Positions 41,431 to 49,003 of a DNA stretch of 49,003 bases are shown piece after piece. Made by a program: the position numbers and the translations under genes. The number at the start of each line of letters is the position of its first letter. Positions within the stretch are counted from its first letter, which is position 1. Source of the DNA: Paratrimastix pyriformis (Eukaryota; Preaxostyla; Paratrimastigidae); NCBI GenBank assembly GCA_027972325.1, contig JAPMOS010000217.1, forward strand, positions 1-49,003. Reading direction: 5' to 3'. The notes beneath the pieces were generated by a model. The model worked only from the letters and a program-made list of their open reading frames with translations, had not been told where the DNA came from and made no database searches.

Positions 41431-42359
41431 GTGAGGGTGGTCGGATGGAATGTGCGGGGCTGGGCTCGGAATGGAAAGAAAAATGTAGAAGATTTGCTAA
41501 AGGTGGGTCGAACGGACATAGCGCTCTTGCAGGAGACGAAAGGAACGAGGGACAACAAGGAGTTTTGCAGGAAAATGGATGAAGGGGTGGTGCTGGAGGA
41601 GCTCTGTGGCGGAGGAGTCTGTTAAGAGGCACCCGAGAGGTGATGATTGGGTATAGAAAACATTGCAAGTGGCAGTGAAAGATTACGGAGGTGATTCCTG
41701 GTTATCTCATGTTTATGGACTGGACGGAGGAAGAATCAGATGAGACTCATCAACATGTATTTTCCTACTGGAGACGGAGAGGCGAACGTGAGGGTAAGGA
41801 GTGATCTTGGAGCGGTTGGAGGAGTGTGTGGCGGGGGGGGCGTCCGGATGGAGAGGAGTCGTGGTGTACACAGATGCGAACGGATGGGCTAAGGAAGGAG
41901 GGAGCAAGAGAAACTGGGATTGTATGATGTGGCGAAGATGGTTGGGAAGGCGGGGAGATAACTTTATCCGGAGCCGGAAGGGTGGGACGGTGGCGAAAGA
42001 GGAAGAGCATGAAGGGAAGGGAGGGCCCGGTTGGATTTGGTCTGTCGACGCAGGGGACAATGGGGAGGGTGCTGGACAATTTGTTTGTTTGGCGGAATGA
42101 TGAGATTCAGTGGCAGGCGGTCACGGATCACCACATGATTGTAACGGATCTCCGAAACATGGCGCCTTCTGCGGTGAAAATGGCTCGGAGGAAGGTGGCC
42201 ATCTGCCCTTCCCGGACGGAGGTGGAGGCACTGTTGCGGGACAAGAAGAAGGAGGAGTATGATGTTATGGTTGGGAAAATGGAAAAGTACCGTGGGAAGG
42301 TTGCGCAAATGTTGCGAGAGGCAGCTGTGAAGGGGAGGAGCCATCATTTGAACAGATGA
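41431..42359 (+). pseudogene. APE-type endonuclease, APE LINE copy 2
   Basis: MRVVGWNVRGWARNGKKN and DIALLQETKG are in one open frame, which is better preserved than in copy 1. RLINMYFPTGDGEANVR, VVVYTDANGW, RVLDNLFVW and TDHHMIVTDLR follow in shifted frames. The catalytic Asn, Glu and His positions are kept. This domain would nick target DNA. The 141-300 bases before it encode a basic linker. Confidence 0.85.
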
Positions 42360-44100
42360 GTGAGTTTCTTCGGGTAACAGCTGGCTGCGTTTTCGGCTAT
42401 AGGGATGTGATGAATACGGATCGAGATTTTGAGCCTTTCAGGATAAAGAAATTGAGGAGGAGAGCGCTGGCGGAGGAGGACTTGAGTAAGAGGAAGGAGA
42501 TGTTGAAACAGTTGGCGAAGATGAGGTCGGTGCATTATGGTAAGAGATAGGGCATTGGAGGGAAAGCGCAAGCGTATCTATAGGGTATCATGACGGATGG
42601 CGCGGCGCCAATTACAACCTACGTGACTCGAAATGCGGAGGGAAGATGGACAGGGTGGTGTCGGACCCGGCGGAGGTTAAGAGGGGATGGTGGGATTCAT
42701 GGCGGGCTTGCAAAAGGAAGCTGCCGGGACGGGGGCAAAGACTGAAGGAGGTAACGGGAGGCGTGGTGGAAGGGTAATTATGGCCCTCTGACGACGCATG
42801 ATATCCAGACAATACTGGGGGCGTTGCCGGACGGGAAAGCGGCTGGCCCGGATGGAGTGACGGCGGAGATGGTCCATGCTTGTCAGGACGAAATTAAGGA
42901 GTGGTTGGGGAGGCGATACAACGAGATGTTGGAGAAGTCTGAGGTTCCTGAGGAGCTGAAACTCAGCTCGGTCTATATGGCAACCAAATCGCAGACGGAG
43001 CATCCGGGGATCCGGCCGGTAGAAGGCCTATAACTTTAATACAGGTTTTTGAAAGGACTGCAGGTAGTGATTGCCTCGAGATTTCAAGACTGGTGCGTTG
43101 AAAAGGGGTATTCGGGGCGGAGCAGTTTGGTTTCCTGAGGGATCGGAGGATTGAGACGCCTATTGCCGAGATTTTGGGGGTGTTGACGGACTCGAAGATT
43201 ATGGGAGGTAAGGAGTTCCACATGCGCGCTAGATATAAGAAAGGCCTATGATACAGTTGACATGGAGGCGCTCAGAAGGGGTTGAGAAGGATGGGGGTGG
43301 AAGAGGAATTTGTCAGGTATGTGGACAGCTTGTATGAGGAGAAAGGCGCGGGTGATCACGGGGTACGGGTTGACGGATAGCTATGACATTGAGAGGAATT
43401 AGTCAAGGGGACCCGTTGTCCTGCCTGCTGTTTATCTCCTTCATGGAGGGAGTCTTGGCGGAGGTGAGACGACAGGAGGGCTATATTCTGGATAGCGGCA
43501 GGAAGGTAAAGGTGTTGGCATTTGCGGACGATATTATGTTGGTGACGAGAACAAGGGAACAGATGGTCCGCTTGGTGAATACGGTAAGGCGGAAAGTGGA
43601 AGAGGCTGGTATGGAGCTGTCGGGAGCAAGTGTGACTACCTGTGGCGGGGTGAAGGGGAAGACGGACTTGGATCTGGGAGAGGGTCGGAAGATCAGAGTG
43701 CAGCAAAAGGGTGGAGCAATTCGGTATCTTGGGATATGGATAGATGAGGAGATGAACATGAAGGTCAACACGGAGAAGGTGATCCAGAAAATGTGTGGGC
43801 GACTGCACAGGCTCATGGACAAGAAGGCTCCGAGGTTGATGGTGCAAATGATTAATGAGTGTGTCTCGACTTGCCTACAATGGCGGCAGTGCCCAATGCC
43901 GACAAGGGACTTGGAAACACTGAAGCAGAGGGGAAGGGAATGGGAAATGCGACCCGGCAGAGGTGCTGTTCTTTCCGGAGGAGGAAGGGTATGGGGCTGA
44001 AGGACCCGATTGATGTCCATGATATGATGGTGATGACACAAATTCTGGGGAGGATGGCGGACGAGCAGGGTGTGGAGTGGTGCTGAGGGAGGAGATCGCG
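42356..44100 (+). pseudogene. LINE reverse transcriptase, APE LINE copy 2
   Basis: LPDGKAAGPDGVTAEMVH, KLSSVYMATKS, RARYKKGL in place of part of motif A (shifted), then an open stretch with RGISQGDPLSCLLFISFMEG (motif B), LAFADDIMLV (motif C, about 43515-43545) and AIRYLGIWIDEEM, ending in a thumb with several short deletions relative to copy 1. Motif B and motif C are in one frame here, unlike copy 1. The stretch 44100-44880 is connection region, Lys/Arg-rich and full of indels. Confidence 0.9.
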
Positions 44101-44879
44101 CTGCTGCAGAAATTGTGGACGACGCAGCCGCTGTTGGATGATGCAGGTGGGTGAAGATGCACGGGCAGGAGAAGATGGGGGGTGGGATTGGGCGTTGCAG
44201 GTGATGCACAGGAGAGACATGGCGATCCTGAGGGACGGTGAGAAACTGAAGGAGGAAGTGAAGTACGGCATGCCGACGACACTGGAAGAGATGGCGGAGC
44301 CCTGCAAGATAACAAAGAAGCACAGACAGACCCCGAAAAGGAAGATTCGGAGTGTGGCGGACCTCATCATAGGGAAGATTTCATTGAAAGGGGTGATGCC
44401 GCAGTATGTGGAGACGATCAAAAGCGGGTGTGTCTGTATGGTAACAGGGTGAGTCCGGACTATCTGCAATTGGCGAGGCGGATTCGGGAGGAGGAGCGGC
44501 GAGGGCGGAAAGGAAGAGAGGAGAAGGAGGAGGAAGGCAAGGAAGATAAGGGAATGAAGGAAGGATGAGGGGAGTGGTTGGTCGGGGGGAAGGAACCAAG
44601 AGTCAAGAGGCAAGAAAGTTGCAAAGCGTCGGGGGAAGGTGGCAGTGGTGAAACGATGAAACATGGGAGGAGGATGGGTGGAAAGGGAGATGAAGGAAGG
44701 GAAGGATGGTGGATGGGATGAGATGGGGATGGAAGATGGAGATTGAGCGAGAAGAAAGGAGGAGGCGGAAGGGCAGGTGAGAGGGGGGAACAGAGGGGGA
44801 GGGCGAGGGCTGGGAGTGGGACGAGGTATTGTGGAAAGGCGGAGGAGTTGATGGCGGAGTGTGATGAGGTGGAAGAAGA

Positions 44880-45565
44880 GTGGTGGAGCCAGAGGCGGAA
44901 TGGAGGTTGTTTGATAATGATGTGGACAAGAAGGGAAGGAAGCAGTGGAGATAAAATGGTGCTGGTGGAGGAGGAAACAATAGACAACAATGAAGTGGAA
45001 TGGATGGATGGAATGGAATGGAAGGGTGGACTGGATGGGGTGGAATGGAATGGTGGACTGCTGCGGAGGCAACAGCGGATTGTGAAGGAGCATCGTGGAG
45101 ATACGACTGGTCTGGGTTAAGGGACATCAGGAAACTAGTGCCGCTGGATGGAGGGGAACAGATTGGTGACAAGATTGTGGACGGAGAAAGATGGAGCGGC
45201 GTGGAAAGAAGAAAGGATGGATTCAAGGAGAAGTGACGGGAAGTGGTGGAGACAGGAAGGAAATGGAAGGGAAGAAAATGATTAAAGATTAAATGGAAAC
45301 GATGAGGGTGTGAGATGTCAGGAAGCTGGCGATGATGGCAATCCTGCAGCGGTATATCACGGCCAACATCCGGTTCTACATCAACGGGGAGGGGGATGGG
45401 AACCAACTTGGTGTTTGAAGTGCCCAGGGATGGCGGGATGTGGGGGAGAGATGGAAAGGGCGGATGCAGTGAAGCTAATTGAGTGGTTGGACAAGGCGGA
45501 GGGAGCTGAAGACCCGGACCGGCTGCTCGAGGAGAAGTGGGTGAGCCGATGGGCGAGTGTGTGAA
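44880..45565 (+). pseudogene. degraded RNase H and zinc motif region, APE LINE copy 2
   Basis: Matches copy 1 only in patches. The first RNase H strands (AEWRLFYTDGS in copy 1) are not recognisable, and the GHQETS and Cys-rich motifs are truncated. A GGAAT-rich array (44996-45062) lies in the middle. The end (LIEWLDKAEGAEDPDR) is well preserved. This is the most damaged part of the copy. Confidence 0.6.
44996..45062 (+). repeat. GGAAT/GGATG-rich simple array
   Basis: Irregular runs of TGGAATGGAATGG and TGGATGGATGG inside the degraded RNase H region of APE-LINE copy 2. Copy 1 has no such array. Confidence 0.7.
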
Positions 45566-45759
45566 GATAAGGGGCAGGCAGATCACGAAGGTGAGGCTAT
45601 GGCAATTGATGGAGAGGGTCCGGGGAGATGGTTTCGGGCGAGAACATGGGACAGTTTTTGGGAAAGGTTCTCGACAGAGGTGGCTGAGATGTGTGACCGA
45701 TATGAGGAAGGGAAAAGCACGACAGTAAAGGAGGGCGGACGCATATGAGTACGCTGAGG

Positions 45760-46653
45760 AACCAATGGACGACTCCCCACACTATATCTTCGTTGCTGAG
45801 GCAGGCGGGAAGCCTAACGGTGATGGCGTTTTCGCACCCAGGGAATGCGGATCTCAGTTTCCAGAGTATAGAACGCCGAGTAAGGAAGACTGGTTCCTGG
45901 GAGGTTCGGTGGATGGGTACGGGCTATTTAAGGAGAATCGGGACTTGTTGATTTATGCGAATCCGGAATATAACCCCCAGGAGGAGATGGATCGGTTTTT
46001 CCGAGCAATTGGAGAGTGGGCGGAGAGTCCGATTGGTAGAGGAGGAAAAGAGCGTTTAGATGCATTGTTATTGTGCCGTACGGGGAAGGAAAGCGAACAG
46101 AATCCAGCCGGGGAGTGAGCCGAAGCACGGTGTGAGCTTGGCGATCAAGGGGACATTCAGATGCGTGAGCTTTTCATCCAGGAGGGTGGGTTTGCCTTTT
46201 GGGAGCCGAGTTTCTGGCGCACCGGGAGGAAAAGTGGTGGGGATGGCGCGGTTTGATGTGGGGATTCTGATGTTCGAGAATGGGCGGGCTAGGGAGAGAT
46301 TCCCGATGGATCCAGCCCGTTGTGGGCTTTGGAGGCGATGTTGAGGAAGGAGGCCGGGAGTTGCATGGTGCAGGTAAACTATGAGGGCCGCCCGAGAGAT
46401 GGGGAAGGCTTACAACTGGAGGGGGATATCGGAGGCGGTGGTGACGAAGGTGATGAGGAGGTTGAGAGCGAAGTGCGGTGTTAAGATGGAATACGCGAAT
46501 GCATGTAGACTGGCAGCGGAAATGGGAATTGTGGAAGACACTCAAAAGGAGGTGGGAAGCGAGCTGGCAGGAATCAGGAAAACGATGCTCATAGCGATTC
46601 AGCAAAGGAAGAAGTGCGAAAAATTCGAGGCAGGAATGAAAGAAGAGCTGTAG
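45760..46653 (+). pseudogene. methyltransferase-like C-terminal region, APE LINE copy 2
   Basis: One open frame (45765-46118) reads SPHYIFVAEAGGKPNG, EYRTPSKEDWFLGG, DLLIYANPEYNPQEEMDRFF and LDALLLC. A second carries RFDVGILMFENGRA and the final helical stretch to the stop at 46651-46653. Conservation of this region in both copies, to nearly the same extent as the RT, argues that it is a real domain. The N6-adenine-methyltransferase-like reading rests on the NPEY block and the flanking strands. Frame changes are present. Confidence 0.35.
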
Positions 46654-46834
46654 TCCGGAAGTCGGCGGAGACCGCCCCTGGAGGGACGGTAGCCGACCCA
46701 TGAACTCCCTGGGGTGCTCTTTCTGCAGGACTTGTCCTGCGGGAAGGCGGCCCGGGGGGGATCATGTCACCCGCGGGCTTCGGCCCGATTCCGGACTCGG
46801 CGCAAGCCGGGAAGTATCACACACACACACACAC
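46654..46834 (+). other. APE LINE 3' UTR with (AC)n tail, copy 2
   Basis: Nearly identical to 27477-27654, with the same CAGGACTTGTCCTG and CCCGCGGGCTTCGGCCCG stems and a GAAGTATC(AC)8 end at 46834. It is followed directly by the 14-bp target-site duplication. Confidence 0.9.
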
Positions 46835-46848
46835 GGGGTGGGCGGCCC

Positions 46849-47745
46849 AGCCGGGGAATCTGGCGTAGCCGGGATCTCGATTGGGGAGGCTGGTCCCCCG
46901 GGCGCGGGCGCTGGGGCGAGCTGGCCACCTGCGTCAGGTGAGTCGGACCGGGGGGCGGCCCCAACCTCCGGCACACCACGCCGAAGCCCCGGCGGCGGGT
47001 GGTCGTCGGTTTCCAATCTGTGAGATAGGGGTGCGGAGCCAGCATCCGAGGAGAGGGAGAGGGACAGGCCAAGGGGAGTTTCTTGCGCGCCAGAGTCCTG
47101 CAGCAGATGGCCCGGGGAGCCGTCAGCAGAGGGCTCCTTCCCCTCATCCGAGGGGGAAGAAAAATCGGCACCGGTGCCGGGGTTTGAACCCGAGTCGTCT
47201 GCATCACGAGCACCTTCCATTCCACCTGGACCACTGGGCTTCTCTGGGGGAGGATTGGCGGTGGGCGCCTCAGGCGCAGTGAGCGATGGAGCTGACGCCA
47301 GTGTCACAACTTGGGTTGGAGGTACGAAGCCACGCCCGGTCAGATCGATCCAGGAGGCTACACGCAGCAAAATGACGACCATTGCCGGCGATGCATGTAA
47401 AATAGCGAGTCGTTCACTAATCTGTGGCAGGTTGGCGGATTTGGTGGGTGAGAATGAGATGCCCAACGATTTCGCAAGCTCCTTGAGTCTCTGCGATTGA
47501 AAGAAAGTCAGAATCTGATTCCAATACTCCATTGAATATGGTTGATTGAAGGGGTCCTCCGTTGAGGGCGAATTGGTTGATGATTGATTTTCGGTCGACG
47601 ACATGCTGGAAATTCGAATTTCGAAAGTTGAATGGCGAAGAAGGGAGTCGCAGCAAATGCTGGGTGAATTCACCAAACAACCGAGGCAAACGGTGAGCCT
47701 CCTCGCACAAAGAGTTTGGCGAGTGTAGTCGACAGAACCAAGACA
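46849..47745 (-). pseudogene. GYR LINE 5' UTR and N-terminal ORF part
   Basis: The minus strand from 47745 begins with a 141-base 5' UTR. The ORF starts MSSTENQSSTNSP at 47602-47604. An N-terminal helical module, RLKELAKSLGISFSPTK...LPQISERLAIL, resembles a SAP-type DNA-binding motif. A Ser/Pro/Gly-rich tail ends IEIPATPDSPAGPPTP and runs into the 14-bp duplication; the same Pro-rich reading continues at 37180. This is the 5' end of the GYR LINE whose main part is at 28419-35522, placed here by its target-site duplications. Confidence 0.65.
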
Positions 47746-48855
47746 CCCTCCACCGCTTCCTGAGGAGGAGTTATTTTTCGGAGGTGGTGATGGTGACGAG
47801 GCGGCACATGAGGAGGCCGAAGAGCCAGCCCTTGGAGACCTGGACCCCGCAGAAGCCGCCGAGATTGACGTCGTGGTTGATGTAGCAGCAGACGATGGTG
47901 ATGTGGCTGATTATGGAAGCTACGACCGGACGGCGCGGGGGATCCATCTAATCCTTGCCGGGATCGAACGTCTGTTTTTGGTTTTTCGGGTCATGATCAA
48001 TGCCCCCGTTTGTCTCATGTTCCAGTTCGGGAAGGATCACGCAGTTACCGGTCGAACTGTCTCAAAACACGCCAATGAAGGGTTGTACCGCGTCGAGCGG
48101 GGAGTTCTGCAGCGGCTCCGCTTCGACCACGAGATCCGCGATCGGCCCATCTGGGTGCCCGTGATCTACCCGCTTGCCCGCCGTGTGCGCTTGCTGCGGC
48201 GCTTGCATGTCCAGCAGGGGCACCTCAACCGAGATGCCCTGATTGCCTACTCGAAGGGCCTCTTCTACATTCATGGCGTGGATCAGCTTGCGCGGGACAT
48301 CATCGGGACGTGTGGCCAGTGCCAGAGCGTCCGCCCACGTACGAGCATCCCAAGTACCACGCCTGGTGGTCAACCGGCCCCTCGAGGTGGTCGAGCTCGA
48401 CTGCGGCGGCTTCGAGATGAGCTGCCAGCCGCCTCGCGCGTTCTGCGTCCTGGTGGACCACTTCACGAGCTACATGTGGGCCGCCGCGACATGGGAGACG
48501 AAGGCCACCGGGCAGGAGGTGACCGACCTTCTCAGTCGTGTTCACCAGCGACGAGCCCAATCTGCTCCCCACCCGGATCGTGACCGACAATGGGACCGAG
48601 TTCGTCAACCAGCGCGTGGCCGAGTGGGATCGCGTCTGTTCTGTGCGTTTCGGATTTGCTCTTCACAGTCATCAACCCGCTCAGGAACAAGAACCTGCTG
48701 CCCGGGGTCCACATGGAGCACCACCGGTCGAGGCCGTACTACCCCAGTCTCATGGTAAGGCCGAGAACGCCGTCAAGAAGATCAAGAACCGGGTGATGAA
48801 GATGCGGATCGTGCCGGCCACCAACCGCGAGCTGCCGTGGCAACCCTTCCTGCAA
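47746..48855 (+). mobile_element. PMI element copy 2, integrase part, broken
   Basis: Nearly identical to 10860-11968: the acidic head, H2C2 zinc domain (LHVQQGH, CGQC), core VELDCGG, VTDNGTEF and KAENAVKK of the integrase. It starts at the 7-bp duplication left by the GYR insertion, and its earlier part is the inverted fragment at 35523-35910. It is broken, with about three to four breaks, not all shared with copy 1. Confidence 0.9.
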
Positions 48856-49003
48856 GCAGTGGCCACCACGGCTGCGCGTCGGCCAGAAGGGGACGCAGAC
48901 CACCGCCCGACGCCCGCTGCGGCGGTGGCTTGGCTCCCGGCTGGCTCGGGGCTTGGCTTTCTGGGCCCGGGCACCGGTTTCGACGAAGGCTGGGCTTCCT
49001 CGG
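48856..49003 (-). mobile_element. inverted piece of PMI methyltransferase gene, runs off window
   Basis: From 48856 the integrase copy is replaced by the reverse complement of the PMI Pro/Ala-rich linker; 48937-49003 matches about 9103-9170 on the other strand. This is a further rearrangement inside PMI copy 2 and continues past the window end. Confidence 0.75.

Larger units (their letters stand above)
37181..46834 (+). mobile_element. APE LINE copy 2, full length with target-site duplication
   Basis: A complete 9654-base insertion bounded by a 14-bp duplication and ending in (AC)8. It has the same layout as copy 1 downstream of about 38571 and is highly similar there, but its 5' ORF1 module is only distantly related to that of copy 1. 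It carries many small indels, densest at about 43900-45300 around RNase H. It lies inside GYR copy B in the opposite orientation to the GYR gene. Confidence 0.9.

Noticed and set aside
47160-47236. tRNA-like sequence on the minus strand: box A TGGTCCAGGTGG, box B GGTTCAAACCC and a TTTTT run
   Set aside because: The spacing is right for a pol III promoter, but the acceptor arms do not pair and the anticodon loop lacks the invariant T33. It lies inside the GYR N-terminal coding part. A tRNA-derived relic is possible, but a tRNA gene is not supported.

Overview
This window is a stack of mobile elements from what is most likely a GC-rich unicellular eukaryote; I recognise no host housekeeping gene. 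The evidence for a eukaryote is LINE retrotransposons with RNase H, short intron-like GT...AG stretches, long low-complexity Pro/Ala proteins and (AC)n element tails. I cannot name the lineage. Chlorophyte algae are one candidate, because the best-known relatives of these LINEs (Dualen/RandI) come from Chlamydomonas.

Layout. (1) 1-6430 is an AT-rich fossil of a Polinton-like virus: A32-type packaging ATPase, a fibre protein with an S74 chaperone end, and a DUF5871-like protein. (2) 6431-7330 is AT-rich and gene-free, with a 127-bp tandem repeat. (3) 7331-12470 is a GC-rich element, here called PMI, with a ParB-like domain, a DNA methyltransferase and a retroviral-type integrase but no visible reverse transcriptase. 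(4) 12809-17326 (minus) is a truncated copy A of a LINE here called GYR. (5) 17327-27654 is copy 1 of a second, APE-type LINE (APE LINE). (6) 27655-49003 is a nested block: an APE-LINE fragment, GYR copy B, a second PMI copy, and a complete APE-LINE copy 2.

The nested block can be ordered from its target-site duplications. GYR copy B went into PMI copy 2 (7-bp duplication at 35523 and 47746). APE-LINE copy 2 (37181-46834) went into GYR (14-bp duplication). A 1.4-kb ORF1-only element (29176-30600) also went into GYR (11-bp duplication). A 166-bp LINE tail (27727-27892) went into the APE-LINE fragment (8-bp duplication). An inversion of about 7.7 kb (28419-36098) then scrambled the block. Reversing it on paper puts the GYR pieces in order on the minus strand (47745-46849, 37180-36099, then 28419-35522 less its insert), about 7.65 kb in all.

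The most striking item is the GYR LINE. It carries, in order, a C19 (USP-like) cysteine protease, an SLX1-like GIY-YIG nuclease fused in frame to the reverse transcriptase, RNase H, a CCHC finger and an R2-type restriction-like endonuclease. That is two unrelated nucleases in one LINE. The APE LINE has its own C19-like protease, an APE nuclease, RT, RNase H, and a C-terminal domain resembling an adenine methyltransferase. The PMI element, combining a phage-like ParB/methyltransferase protein with a DDE integrase, is the second candidate for something undescribed. Base composition follows the elements: the viral fossil is AT-rich, GYR and PMI are very GC-rich, and the APE LINE is strongly purine-rich on its coding strand.
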